Shown here in pieces: positions 1 through 9,382 of a stretch of DNA of 64,000 nt. Numbering within the stretch: position 1 is the first letter of the stretch; each line of letters starts with the position of its first letter. The DNA is from Pandoraea faecigallinarum (GTDB lineage: Bacteria > Pseudomonadota > Gammaproteobacteria > Burkholderiales > Burkholderiaceae): the NCBI RefSeq assembly GCF_001029105.3, contig NZ_CP011807.3, forward strand, positions 5,177,672-5,241,671, written 5' to 3'. Made by a program: the position numbers and the translations under genes. The notes under the pieces were generated by a model. That model made no database searches. It was not told the DNA's origin and saw only the letters and a list, made by a program, of their open reading frames with translations.

Positions 1-103
1 TGCGCAAGTCTTCTCGACACGTGGGTTCACGGCTCGCCAAAGACAATTAGTCGTCGAACCCGCCTACGCTCGGGGGCACGCCCCGGTCGGGAGTTAAACA
101 CGC

Positions 104-1318
104 ATGGAACCCATTAGCGTCAAGGCAATCGTCCGCAGGCACAACAGCGTCCTCTTTCTGACTAACCCCCGCGGGGAACTTGAGTTACCGGGGGGACGCC
201 CCGAAGCAGGCGAATCGCTTGAAGCCGCATTGACCCGCGAAGTTAAAGAAGAATGCGGTTTCGCCATAACGTCAGCAACCTATGTTGGGAGCAGTTCGTG
301 CGAGGTCGTGACAGGCAAGCGGGTTCTGCTGGCGTTCTACGTATGCTCCACCTCGTCGGACACCCCCGTACTCAGCCACGAACATACGGCCTATGAATGG
401 ATTGATACGACGGCAGCAAAGCCGAACAACATGCCGGACTATTACTGGACCGCGTGTGCGCGACAAGACAACTACACTCAATCGAATCGCACCTCGAGAG
501 AATCGACAAGTTATCCACTATCGACAGGCGACGATGATCGACAACGACTTTCCATCACGTCCGAGATATACAACACTGCAACCACCGACTTCCTTCGGCG
601 TTACGCACCGTCGACGGGGCGCATGCTGGATGTCGGATGCGGACACGGTCAAATTACGCAATGGCTGGCAAGGAACCATCCAGAAGCCACAGTCATCGGA
701 CTAGACAACCATTCGGCGCAACTCGCTACGGCAAAGTCCTCTGCCCATTCATCCGGCATCAAGAACATCACCTTCAGACTCGGCGACATCAATGACCTCT
801 CTAACGTCTTCCCGCCGACCCATACGTTCGATCTCATCACCTGTCGCTTCACACTCTTACATATAAGACAACGCGCGGCCGCAATACAGACATTTGTCCG
901 ACTTCTAACGCCCTCCGGGATTCTGATTCTCGAAGAACCATCTTTGCAAAGCCTTTTTTGTGTCCCTCGCGTGGCCGGTTTTGAGCATGCAAACGCCGCG
1001 ATCAGAGCGTACGGAAAAATCGAAGGTATCGACTATGACTGCATCCGTGACATTTGGTCACTGGTCACGGGCATGAACGTCAAGATTCTGGGCGCCAGAT
1101 TTAGCCAGCCCACAATCTGGAAAAGAGAGCAAAAGCGTCTGGTCAGCCTCTCGTTTCGTCAGTTTTCGCCGCGCCTCGTTTCCGCGGGAATACTTGACAC
1201 TGCGCAAGCACAACGTATTCAGCAATCACTCGATGACGAGTTCATGAGCGAGCTGGTCATATCAGGCGGATTGCGAACGCTTCAAATCGCAATCTCGAAG
1301 AACGCGGTGTCGCTATGA
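104..1318 (+). CDS. Nudix hydrolase-SAM methyltransferase fusion protein
   Basis: A 404-residue two-domain protein. Residues 31-53 match the Nudix box (G-x5-E-x7-REVKEECGF) with every consensus position filled, so the N-terminal ~115 residues should hydrolyse a nucleoside-diphosphate-linked substrate. After a linker (about 120-150), a class I SAM-dependent methyltransferase begins; its SAM-binding motif I is LDVGCGHG at about 175-182, followed by an acidic residue in VIGLD. The start has a GGGAGT ribosome-binding sequence about 9 bases upstream. The stop overlaps the start of the next gene (ATGA), so the two are probably co-translated. The substrate cannot be named. Codon use is visibly less GC-biased than in the metabolic genes to the right, suggesting acquisition. 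The domains are clear; the joint function is unknown. Confidence 0.85.
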   Translation: MEPISVKAIVRRHNSVLFLTNPRGELELPGGRPEAGESLEAALTREVKEECGFAITSATYVGSSSCEVVTGKRVLLAFYVCSTSSDTPVLSHEHTAYEWIDTTAAKPNNMPDYYWTACARQDNYTQSNRTSRESTSYPLSTGDDDRQRLSITSEIYNTATTDFLRRYAPSTGRMLDVGCGHGQITQWLARNHPEATVIGLDNHSAQLATAKSSAHSSGIKNITFRLGDINDLSNVFPPTHTFDLITCRFTLLHIRQRAAAIQTFVRLLTPSGILILEEPSLQSLFCVPRVAGFEHANAAIRAYGKIEGIDYDCIRDIWSLVTGMNVKILGARFSQPTIWKREQKRLVSLSFRQFSPRLVSAGILDTAQAQRIQQSLDDEFMSELVISGGLRTLQIAISKNAVSL

Positions 1319-2151
1319 CGCCGGAGATCCAGTGTATTTCTCAAGGCATTTACAAGAGCATCCCAACAGAAGATGTCGTCGGATGCCATCGACGTTCGCA
1401 ATCAATGCTCGTGTGGGCTATCGACGGCGCATCAACGCTCTCTGCCTCTCCATTCACGACATTCGGCGACATTTCGGATGCGGGCTGGTTTGCGCGAAAG
1501 ATATCAGACGCCATTCCGAAGCTGGCTACCCCGTCGTTCTCGACATCACGATTGCATAGACAACTCCACACGATAAGACGGGAGTACTTTGACGCATCCA
1601 GCGAGACAAACCCCATGCATGATTGGCCCGTAGCTGCGGCAACGGTTGTGGAAATCGCCACCGTCTCCCCGGCAAGGCTTCTCGTTTCCATTCACCGCTA
1701 CGCCGATTGCTTCGAACTATTTCACGAGGGTCGAACCGCTTCGAACCCGGACCACGGTGTGCCCGCTCGGCTAATTCAAACCTTCGATGAGTGGAAACCC
1801 CATTCGGGGTTTGCAGGCAGCGAGCTTTCCCAATTGCGATCGAGACGATGTCAACAACAGCGTAATGAGTTCGGTTCTGCGCTTACACTGAACCCCGTGA
1901 GCGCATTCAATGCCAAAAGGATCGAACTAACGCTCAATACGCCAGCCCAGATTCTCGTTGGAACCGATGGCCTGTCACGTGCGTGGGACACCTATGGGCT
2001 GATGACCAAGGCGGAGGCATTAAAACTGGCGGCTGAATCAGGGCTCGGCGCCTTGCTAAATGCCGTTCGATGTCACGAAGCCTCGCTCGCCCATAGAGCA
2101 GACCGCAAACGGCGAGACGACGCAAGCGGCATCCTTCTGTCCTTCGACTGA
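1315..2151 (+). CDS. PP2C-like protein phosphatase family protein
   Basis: A 278-residue soluble protein with PP2C (PPM) hallmarks. WAIDGAS near residue 35-40 corresponds to the metal-coordinating DG motif, ILVGTDGLSRAWD near 214-226 to the second metal-site DG, and RRDDASGILL near the C-terminus to the terminal metal-binding D-D motif of the family. The N-terminal RSQSM could match the usual R-x-x-N-x-D segment, with the motif eroded. It starts inside the stop of the Nudix-methyltransferase gene (4-base overlap). A partner kinase is not visible in the window but could lie left of base 1. Activity is inferred from motifs only; a degenerate, regulatory PP2C is possible. Confidence 0.65.
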   Translation: MTPEIQCISQGIYKSIPTEDVVGCHRRSQSMLVWAIDGASTLSASPFTTFGDISDAGWFARKISDAIPKLATPSFSTSRLHRQLHTIRREYFDASSETNPMHDWPVAAATVVEIATVSPARLLVSIHRYADCFELFHEGRTASNPDHGVPARLIQTFDEWKPHSGFAGSELSQLRSRRCQQQRNEFGSALTLNPVSAFNAKRIELTLNTPAQILVGTDGLSRAWDTYGLMTKAEALKLAAESGLGALLNAVRCHEASLAHRADRKRRDDASGILLSFD

Positions 2152-2198
2152 CGTTACCTTCTGAAAAAGCGTCTCCGTCAATCTCATCGTGAACGCCC

Positions 2199-3848
2199 TC
2201 ACCGATTCCCCGCCTTCCTCGCCGCGCGAATCATATCGCTGGCGCGCTCGGCGATCATGATCGTCGGGGAGTTCGTGTTGCCTGAGGTGATCGTCGGCAT
2301 GACCGACGCGTCCACCACCCGCAGGCCATGCACGCCGCGCACACGCAATTGCGCATCGACGACGGCATTCGCATCGTCATCGCGCCCCATGCGACACGTG
2401 CCGACCGGATGGAAGATCGTCGTGCCGATGTCGCCCGCCGCGCGCTTCAGATCGTCGTCGCTCTGATACGACGGCCCCGGCAAATACTCGCGCGGCTCAT
2501 ATCGTGCGAATGCGGGGGCACCCACAATGCGCCGCGTAAGCTTGATGGCGTCCGCTGCCACCTGCAAGTCCTCGTCCGTGGACAGATAACGCGGCGCGAT
2601 ACTCGGCGCGACGCGCACGTCCGCCGACGTAAGATGCACACTGCCGCGCGACGTCGGGCGCAAGTTGCACACCGATGCGGTAAAGGCATTGAACTTGTGC
2701 AACGGATCGCCGAACTTCTCGAGCGACAACGGCTGCACGTGGTACTCCAGATCGGGACGCGACACGTCGTCGCGACTGCGGGCAAACGCGCCGAGTTGCG
2801 ACGGTGCCATACTCATCGGGCCGCGTTGCGCAAACGCGTACTGCATACCGATCGTTAGTTTGCCGATCAGACTGTTCGCCGTGAGATTGAGCGTCTTCGC
2901 GCCGCGCAGCTTATACACCGTGCGCAATTGCAAATGGTCCTGCAAGTTCTCGCCCACGCCGGGCACGTGCGAAATCACATCGATGCCGAAGCCGCGCAGC
3001 CGCTCGCCGTCGCCAACGCCCGAGACCTCCAGCAGATGCGGCGAATTCACCGCACCCGCCGCGAGTATCGTCTCGACATTGGCAAGCGCCGTGAAGTCTT
3101 CGTTCCCCCCGCGATATGCCACGCCGGTGCAACGCGTGCCGTCGAACAGCAAACGACTCACGCTCGCGCCCGTCATCACCGTCAGGTTCGGGCGTTGCGA
3201 CGCCGGCCGCAAGAACCCCTTCGCGGCACTCCAGCGCACACCGCGCCGCTGATTCACCTCGAAGTAGCCGATGCCGAAGTTGTCCCCACGATTGAAGTCG
3301 TCCGTCCTGGGGATACCGATCTGCTCGGCCGCATCGGCAAACGAATCGAGCACCCGCCACGACAGACGCTGCTTCTCGACGCGCCATTCGCCGCCGCTGC
3401 CGTGAAATTCCGACCCACCCCTGTAGTGGTCTTCGCTGCGCTTGAATAGCGGCAGCACGTTGTCCCAACGCCAGCCGTCGTCGCCGGTGGCGTCGGCCCA
3501 CACGTCGTAATCCTCGCGCTGGCCGCGCATGTAGATCATGCCGTTGATCGACGAACTGCCGCCGAGCACACGGCCTCGCGGGTAGGCGAGCGAGCGGCCG
3601 TTCAGCCCGTCCTCCGCCTGCGTGCGGTACAGCCAGTCGGTGCGCGGGTTGCCGATGCAGTAGAGATAGCCGACGGGAATGTGAATCCAGTGATAGTCGT
3701 CCTTGCCGCCCGCTTCGAGCAGCAACACGGAAACGTCGGGGTCCTGCGTGAGACGATTCGCCAGCACGCACCCGGCCGAGCCGGCCCCCACGATGATGTA
3801 ATCGAAGCGCTCTTGCTGGTCGGATCGCTGTTGCACCTGCTTGCTCAT
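2199..3848 (-). CDS. GMC-family oxidoreductase (choline dehydrogenase-like)
   Basis: A 549-residue FAD-dependent alcohol or choline dehydrogenase-type enzyme. The ADP-binding motif IIVGAGSAGCVLANRL lies near the N-terminus, the GMC signature GGSSSINGMIYMRG near residue 90, and the C-terminal catalytic region contains HPVGTCRMG and SGNTNSPTIMIAE. The start at 3848 is chosen because it places FDYIIVGAG about 14 residues in and has GGAGAC about 8 bases upstream; the frame stays open 130 codons further but that part looks non-coding. Its substrate cannot be told apart from other aliphatic or polyethylene-glycol alcohols within the family. It is divergent from a LysR regulator, a common arrangement for inducible catabolic dehydrogenases. 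Confidence 0.9.
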   Translation of the reverse strand: MSKQVQQRSDQQERFDYIIVGAGSAGCVLANRLTQDPDVSVLLLEAGGKDDYHWIHIPVGYLYCIGNPRTDWLYRTQAEDGLNGRSLAYPRGRVLGGSSSINGMIYMRGQREDYDVWADATGDDGWRWDNVLPLFKRSEDHYRGGSEFHGSGGEWRVEKQRLSWRVLDSFADAAEQIGIPRTDDFNRGDNFGIGYFEVNQRRGVRWSAAKGFLRPASQRPNLTVMTGASVSRLLFDGTRCTGVAYRGGNEDFTALANVETILAAGAVNSPHLLEVSGVGDGERLRGFGIDVISHVPGVGENLQDHLQLRTVYKLRGAKTLNLTANSLIGKLTIGMQYAFAQRGPMSMAPSQLGAFARSRDDVSRPDLEYHVQPLSLEKFGDPLHKFNAFTASVCNLRPTSRGSVHLTSADVRVAPSIAPRYLSTDEDLQVAADAIKLTRRIVGAPAFARYEPREYLPGPSYQSDDDLKRAAGDIGTTIFHPVGTCRMGRDDDANAVVDAQLRVRGVHGLRVVDASVMPTITSGNTNSPTIMIAERASDMIRAARKAGNR

Positions 3849-4281
3849 TCCCGCTTGTCTCCATCGATGGCGGCACGCGCCATAGTGCGGTGCACGCCCT
3901 GGTGCGGCACCCGAGTGAGGTGGACTGTCGCCCCCCGCACCAGGTTTATTTTTGTCGTGACGCCGCCAATGCCGCGTCGGATGGCCAGAACTTCCACGCG
4001 ACCTCGGCACTTCGTCGACACATCGGGACATCAGTATGCCGACGGCGGTGCATGAGTATTTCTCATGTTCATCCCGTTGCTCGGGCAACCTTTTGACGGC
4101 ACCGCCGGTATTCGCAACGTCCGCGACCTCCACCGGATACCGGCGCAAGCCCACGTTTGCCAGTCCCCACGTGTTTGGGCGCGCCCCAAGCGTACTGCCG
4201 CCGCCCGTCGCAATCCAATGAGAAATTATCAAAAGCAATATAAGATTCCCTTATGTCGCCCGCCGTCCGGACTTTCCCCAT
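3849..4281. promoter_or_regulatory. Divergent GMC oxidoreductase/LysR intergenic region with LysR-type box
   Basis: A 433-base region between divergently transcribed genes, without a credible gene. At 4240-4254 the perfect inverted repeat ATAAG-N5-CTTAT contains T-N11-A, the classic LysR-type operator form. It sits just upstream of the regulator start, where autoregulation and activation of the divergent gene usually occur. Surrounding sequence (4220-4255) is AT-rich, consistent with a promoter. Confidence 0.5.
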
Positions 4282-5157
4282 ATGGAACTCGCCCATCTCC
4301 GCGCCTTCGTCGCCATCGCTCATGAGGGTAATCTCACACGCGCGGCGCAGCGCCTGCATCTGACGCAGCCGGCCGTCAGCCTTCAGGTCAAGGCGTTGCA
4401 GGAAGCACTGCGGCTCACACTCTTCGCACGCACGGCACACGGGCTGACGCTCACGCGCGACGGGCAGGCGCTGCTGCCGCTCGCGCAGCGCATGCTCACG
4501 GCGCTGACGGACTTCCAGCAAGCGGCCGGCGCGCTGCGTGAAACCGTGCGCGGACGCCTTCGCATCGGCACTATCCTGGATCCCGAATTCACTCGTCTCG
4601 GCGCGTTCCTGCGCCGGCTGGTGGAGTCGTATCCGCAGATCGAGACGGCCCTGCGGCACAGCATGTCGGGCAGCGTGCTGCAACAATTGGCGCGCAGCGA
4701 ACTGGACGTCGGCTTCTACATCGGCCACCCGGATCCGGCGCGCTTCCATGCAGTCACGCTCACACCCTTCTCGTATCAGGTGCTCGCACCGGCCGGCTGG
4801 CGCGAGCGTGTTGCCGGTCGCGCATGGCGCGAACTCGCCGCCCTGCCGTGGATCTGGACTCCCCGGGAGTCGGCCCACAACCGGCTGCTTTGCGCGGTGT
4901 TCGACCATGCCGGCGTCTCGCCGGTCAAGGTGGCGGAAGTGGATCAGGAGCCGTCGATGCTCGATCTGGTGAAGTCCGGCCTCGGACTGTCGCTGGTGCG
5001 CGACTCCATCGCGCTTCGCGAGGCGCGCGCCCACGGTCTGGTGATTGCCGAGGCCGTGTCCGTACCCACCGAACTCACCTTCGTCACCCTTGCCGCCCGG
5101 CGGGAGGAGCCCGCCATCGCCGCGGCGTTGCAACTGGTCGCCGGCGTCTGGGCGTAG
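4282..5157 (+). CDS. LysR-family transcriptional regulator
   Basis: A 291-residue LysR-type regulator. The winged helix-turn-helix occupies residues 1-60, with the typical [22 protein letters not shown] recognition region (split here across helices 2 and 3), followed by a linker helix. A periplasmic-binding-like effector domain (LysR_substrate) runs from about 90 to the end. It is divergent from the GMC oxidoreductase and probably controls it through the T-N11-A box at 4240-4254. The effector is unknown. Confidence 0.9.
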   Translation: MELAHLRAFVAIAHEGNLTRAAQRLHLTQPAVSLQVKALQEALRLTLFARTAHGLTLTRDGQALLPLAQRMLTALTDFQQAAGALRETVRGRLRIGTILDPEFTRLGAFLRRLVESYPQIETALRHSMSGSVLQQLARSELDVGFYIGHPDPARFHAVTLTPFSYQVLAPAGWRERVAGRAWRELAALPWIWTPRESAHNRLLCAVFDHAGVSPVKVAEVDQEPSMLDLVKSGLGLSLVRDSIALREARAHGLVIAEAVSVPTELTFVTLAARREEPAIAAALQLVAGVWA

Positions 5158-5452
5158 GCGCCGTTCACCGGCGGGCGACAACCGACTGCAGGCCGGCGCC
5201 TCGTTCGGCCCTCACTCGACATTCACCCGGCACATTCGCCCAGCACATTCGCCCGACGCCCCCGCGCCGCCATTCGGGCGCATAATCCATGCCTGTCCAG
5301 GCCTTCGGTTCAGCATCTTCACCGCGTTCATCCCATTCGAAAGGCCAGCCTCCCTGCAATCCATTCCCGTGACACGGCACCTCCTCCCGGTCGTGCCATG
5401 CCAGATCCCTTTCAACGATCTAGAATTCAAATCTGTCTTCAAGGAGTCGACC

Positions 5453-6844
5453 ATGTCCGATGTGCGAATGGAACGCGATACTTTCGGCGAAATTGCCGTA
5501 CCTGCCGATCGCCTGTGGGGTGCCCAAACGCAGCGCTCGCTGCTGAACTTCAAGATTTCCACCGAGAAGATGCCGCGCGAACTCGTGCGCGCGCTCGCGC
5601 GAGTGAAGCGCGCCGCCGCCGAAGTCAACAAGGACCTGGGCGTACTCGACGCCAAGAAGGCCGACGCCATCGTCAAAGCCGCCGACGAAGTCATCGCCGG
5701 CCGGCACGACGAAGAGTTTCCGCTCGCCGTTTGGCAGACCGGCTCGGGCACACAGTCGAACATGAACATGAACGAAGTGCTCGCGAATCGCGCCAGCGAA
5801 CTGCTCGGCGGCGAGCGCGGCGAAGCGCGCCTCGTGCATCCGAACGACGATGTGAACAAGGGCCAGTCGTCCAACGACGTCTTCCCGACAGCCATGAGCG
5901 TTGCCGCGCTCGACGCGCTCGTGAACCATCTCAAGCCCAGCGTCAGCCAATTGCGCGACACGCTGCACGCCAAAGCGCGCGCCTATGACGACATCGTCAA
6001 GATCGGGCGCACGCACTTGCAGGATGCCACGCCGCTCACGCTCGGCCAGGAAATCTCCGGCTGGGTGGCGCAGATCAACCACGGTCTGAAGCATGTCGAC
6101 GACGCGCTGCCGCACGTGGCGGAACTCGCGCTCGGCGGCACGGCCGTCGGCACGGGCCTGAACGCACACCCCGAATTTGCGAAGAAGGTCGCCGACACGC
6201 TCGCGCGCGACACCGGCCTGCCGTTCGTCACCGCCCCGAACAAGTTCGAGGCACTCGCTGCGAACGACGCTATCGTGCACGCCCACGGCACGCTCAAGAC
6301 ACTCGCCGCGAGCCTCATGAAGATTGCCAACGACGTGCGCTGGCTGGCCAGCGGCCCGCGTTGCGGCATCGGCGAATTGCAGATCCCGGAAAACGAACCG
6401 GGCAGCTCGATCATGCCGGGCAAGGTCAATCCAACCCAGTGCGAAGCCATGACGATGCTGTGCTGTCAGGTGCTGGGCAACGACGTCGCCATCAACATCG
6501 GCGGCTCGATGGGCAACTTCGAACTGAACGTGTTCAAGCCGATGCTCATCCACAACTTCCTGCAAAGCGTACGCGTGCTCGCCGACGGCGCCGTGAGCTT
6601 CAACGACAACTGCGCCATCGGCATCGAACCCAATCGTGAGCGCATCGGCTCGCTGCTCGAAGAATCGCTCATGCTCGTGACCGCACTCAACCCGCATATC
6701 GGCTACGACAAGGCCGCGCAGATCGCGAAGAAGGCGCACAAGGAAGGCACCACGCTCAAGGCGTCCGCACTCGCGCTCGGCCACGTCACGGCCGAACAGT
6801 TCGACGCGTGGGTCCGCCCCGAGCAGATGGTCGGCAAGCGCTAG
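5453..6844 (+). CDS. fumC: Class II fumarate hydratase FumC
   Basis: A 463-residue iron-independent fumarase that interconverts fumarate and malate in the TCA cycle in the cytoplasm. The fumarase/aspartase signature [11 protein letters not shown] is present, along with [14 protein letters not shown] and [10 protein letters not shown] of the active-site helices. Length matches the family (about 460-467). The ATG at 5453 is preceded by AAGGAG about 7 bases upstream and aligns with the usual N-terminus ([25 protein letters not shown], split here by eye). The frame is open further upstream, but that part is not coding-like. Being a class II enzyme, it does not depend on an oxidation-sensitive cluster. 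Confidence 0.97.
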   Translation: MSDVRMERDTFGEIAVPADRLWGAQTQRSLLNFKISTEKMPRELVRALARVKRAAAEVNKDLGVLDAKKADAIVKAADEVIAGRHDEEFPLAVWQTGSGTQSNMNMNEVLANRASELLGGERGEARLVHPNDDVNKGQSSNDVFPTAMSVAALDALVNHLKPSVSQLRDTLHAKARAYDDIVKIGRTHLQDATPLTLGQEISGWVAQINHGLKHVDDALPHVAELALGGTAVGTGLNAHPEFAKKVADTLARDTGLPFVTAPNKFEALAANDAIVHAHGTLKTLAASLMKIANDVRWLASGPRCGIGELQIPENEPGSSIMPGKVNPTQCEAMTMLCCQVLGNDVAINIGGSMGNFELNVFKPMLIHNFLQSVRVLADGAVSFNDNCAIGIEPNRERIGSLLEESLMLVTALNPHIGYDKAAQIAKKAHKEGTTLKASALALGHVTAEQFDAWVRPEQMVGKR

Positions 6845-6883
6845 GCACGCCGCCATTCGACCGACACTTCCCCGTCACCGCGC

Positions 6884-7786
6884 ATGCCCATCTCGCCCCT
6901 GCCGCCGCTGCATTGCCTGATCGCCTTCGACGCCGCCGTGCGGCATTCGAGCTTCACCCGGGCTGCCGCGGAACTCAATCTCACGCAAAGCGCCGTGAGC
7001 CGGCAGATCGCGCAGCTCGAAGAATTTCTCGGGCGTGCGCTATTCACGCGCGAACATCGCACGCTGCGGCTGACGGTGGCCGGTCAACGCTACGCCGAGC
7101 AGATTCAACGTCTGCTCGGCGAATGCGCCGAGGCCACGGCCGATCTGATGAAGCGACGCGGCGACCTCGAACTCACGGTCGCCTGCTCGTCGGGGGTCGC
7201 CGTGCTCTGGATGACACCGCAACTCATGCGCTTTCGCGCCGCGCACCCCGACATCAAGATTCGCGTGATCGTGAAAGACGGCATCACGTCGCTTTCCGCG
7301 TCCGAATTCGATCTCGGCGTCTATTACGTACGAAACGACCTCCCACCGGATTTCGCGGGACGCCGCCTCTTCGACGAGGAAGTGTTCCCCGTATGCTCGC
7401 CCGCCTATCTCGCCGGGCGCACGCTCACTCCCGCAGATCTCGTCGACGAAACGCTGCTCTTCATCGAAGACGGCCAGCGCAAATGGATGTCGTGGCCCGA
7501 CTGGTTCGAGCTGCAAGGCGTCGATGCCCCGAAGTTCCCGCGCATGGTCAGCGCCAATTACTACCCCCTGCTCGTGCAGATGGCCATCGAAGGCGGTGGA
7601 CTGGTGATGGGCTGGCGCCACATGATCGATCCGTGCCTCGATGCCGGCCTGCTGGTTCACGCCTGCGATGCAACGGCAAGCCTGGGGGGAGGCTACTATC
7701 TGGTGTGGCCTGCCGAGCGCCACGAGCATGCCGCAGTGCGAATTTTCCGCAACTGGATTTACTCGGAAACCCGTTTCCCATCATAG
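6884..7786 (+). CDS. LysR-family regulator, GcvA-like
   Basis: A 300-residue LysR-type regulator of the GcvA subgroup: it begins with PLPPLHCLIAFDAAVRHSSF, typical of GcvA-like proteins, and has the HTH FTRAAAELNLTQSAVSRQI near residues 24-43. The effector domain spans about 95-295. It lies 39 bases after fumC on the same strand and could be read from the fumC message, but nothing links it functionally to fumarase. The transporter/amidohydrolase pair downstream, starting about 250 bases on, is the more plausible target. No strong ribosome-binding sequence is seen before the ATG. Confidence 0.88.
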   Translation: MPISPLPPLHCLIAFDAAVRHSSFTRAAAELNLTQSAVSRQIAQLEEFLGRALFTREHRTLRLTVAGQRYAEQIQRLLGECAEATADLMKRRGDLELTVACSSGVAVLWMTPQLMRFRAAHPDIKIRVIVKDGITSLSASEFDLGVYYVRNDLPPDFAGRRLFDEEVFPVCSPAYLAGRTLTPADLVDETLLFIEDGQRKWMSWPDWFELQGVDAPKFPRMVSANYYPLLVQMAIEGGGLVMGWRHMIDPCLDAGLLVHACDATASLGGGYYLVWPAERHEHAAVRIFRNWIYSETRFPS

Positions 7787-8033
7787 GGGTTACGCGTGTT
7801 TTCAAAAGTTGGCATGCGCTACACGCATGGCAACATGCGGAATTATCGCTTTGCCTGTCATTTTGTCTGCACTACTTTCTGTCTTATCCGCGCACGTTCG
7901 TCAGCGGTATCGGCCGAATTGCGCTCGCATGGCCGGGGCGACGAACGTGATCCGACAAAAAAGCAGGCGTATTACCGGCATGACGTGAATTGCAAGACAC
8001 GCAACGGACGCCACCATCCTCCGGGAGACCCAG

Positions 8034-9314
8034 ATGCAGGCGACCTACGCAGTGCCTCAAGACAACCTGGCCCGCCAGCGCCGTCAAGCGATCGTGGCGA
8101 CGGTGATCGGCAACGGTCTTGAATGGTTCGACTTCACCGTCTACAGCTTCTTCGCAGCCATCATCGCGAAGCAGTTCTTCCCCACCGGCGACGACCTTTC
8201 GTCATTCCTGCTGGCTGTGGCCACCTTCGGCGTGGGCTTCTTCATGCGCCCGGTCGGCGGTATCGTGCTCGGCATCTATTCCGATCGCGTGGGCCGCAAG
8301 GCAGCGCTCTCGCTCACCATTCTGCTGATGGCCGCCGGCACCGCCATGATCGGTCTGGCACCGACATACGACCAGATCGGTCTGGCCGCCCCGTTGATCA
8401 TCGTGCTCGCACGTTTGCTGCAAGGCTTCTCGGCCGGCGGCGAAATGGGTGGCGCCACGGCCTTCCTGACGGAGTACGCCCCGCCCAATCAACGCGCCTA
8501 CTACTCGGCATGGATCCAGTCGAGCATCGGCTTCGCCGTGCTGCTCGGCGCCGCCGTGGGCACGTTCGTCACGACCGAACTCGACAAGGCGTCGCTCGAA
8601 TCGTGGGGCTGGCGCGTGCCGTTCATCGTCGGCATGCTGATCGGTCCGGTCGGGTTCTACATCCGTAACAAGATCGACGAAACGCCCACGTTCCAGCATG
8701 CGGAAAAGTCCGACACGCCGTTGCGCGATGTCTTCTCGCAATACCCCAAGGAAACGCTCGCGAGCTTCTCCATGGTCGTGCTGTGGACGATCTGCACCTA
8801 CGTGCTGCTGTTCTACATGCCGACGTATGCCCAGCGCGTGCTGCACCTGCCCGCCTCGGACGGCTTCACCGCCGGCATGGTCGGCGGCGCCATGATTCTC
8901 GTGTTCGCACCGATCGTGGGACGCATGGCCGACCGTATCGGTCGCCGCCCGTTCCTGTCGGGCTCGGCGCTGTTGATTCTGGTGCTGGCATGGCCGATGT
9001 TCACGTACCTGAACGTTGCCCCGGGTCTGCCATCGCTGCTCACGTTCCAGATCGTGTTCGGTCTGCTGATCGCCTGCTACACCGGCCCGATCCTCGCCGC
9101 GTTCTCCGAGTTGTTCCCGGCCAAGGTGCTCTCGACCGGTCTGTCGGTGGCGTACAACTTCGCCGTGACGATCTTCGGCGGCTTCGCCGCGCTCATCATC
9201 ACGTGGCTGATCGCCCGCACTGGCAGCAACATGGCCCCGGCGATCTACGTGATCATCGCGGCGGCCATCAGCCTCGTCGGCACACGCTTCGTCAAACCGC
9301 TCCCGAAGGCCTGA
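8034..9314 (+). CDS. MFS transporter, metabolite:H+ symporter (MHS) family
   Basis: A 426-residue inner-membrane carrier with about 12 predicted membrane segments. It has the MHS-family N-terminal stretch VIGNGLEWFDFTVYSFFA and the cytoplasmic loop motif SDRVGRKAAL between helices 2 and 3, repeated as MADRIGRRPFL in the second half. LLQGFSAGGEMGGATAFLTE is typical of proline/betaine, citrate or dicarboxylate symporters. A strong GGGAGA lies upstream of the ATG. A terminator-like hairpin and then an amidohydrolase follow on the same strand, so the imported substrate may be the amide or dipeptide that enzyme cleaves; this is inference. Confidence 0.92.
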   Translation: MQATYAVPQDNLARQRRQAIVATVIGNGLEWFDFTVYSFFAAIIAKQFFPTGDDLSSFLLAVATFGVGFFMRPVGGIVLGIYSDRVGRKAALSLTILLMAAGTAMIGLAPTYDQIGLAAPLIIVLARLLQGFSAGGEMGGATAFLTEYAPPNQRAYYSAWIQSSIGFAVLLGAAVGTFVTTELDKASLESWGWRVPFIVGMLIGPVGFYIRNKIDETPTFQHAEKSDTPLRDVFSQYPKETLASFSMVVLWTICTYVLLFYMPTYAQRVLHLPASDGFTAGMVGGAMILVFAPIVGRMADRIGRRPFLSGSALLILVLAWPMFTYLNVAPGLPSLLTFQIVFGLLIACYTGPILAAFSELFPAKVLSTGLSVAYNFAVTIFGGFAALIITWLIARTGSNMAPAIYVIIAAAISLVGTRFVKPLPKA

Positions 9315-9326
9315 GTTTCCCCCCCG

Positions 9327-9368
9327 ACAAGGCGCGCCCCTCACCCGGCGCGCCTTGTGCATTTTTTT
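9327..9368 (+). terminator. Rho-independent terminator after the MHS transporter
   Basis: A perfect 12-bp inverted repeat (ACAAGGCGCGCC at 9327-9338 and its complement at 9347-9358, 8-base loop) is followed at once by seven T residues (9362-9368). It lies between the transporter stop and the amidohydrolase start at 9383, so the second gene depends on read-through or a promoter inside the transporter. Confidence 0.85.
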
Positions 9369-9382
9369 CAAGGAATCCCCAC

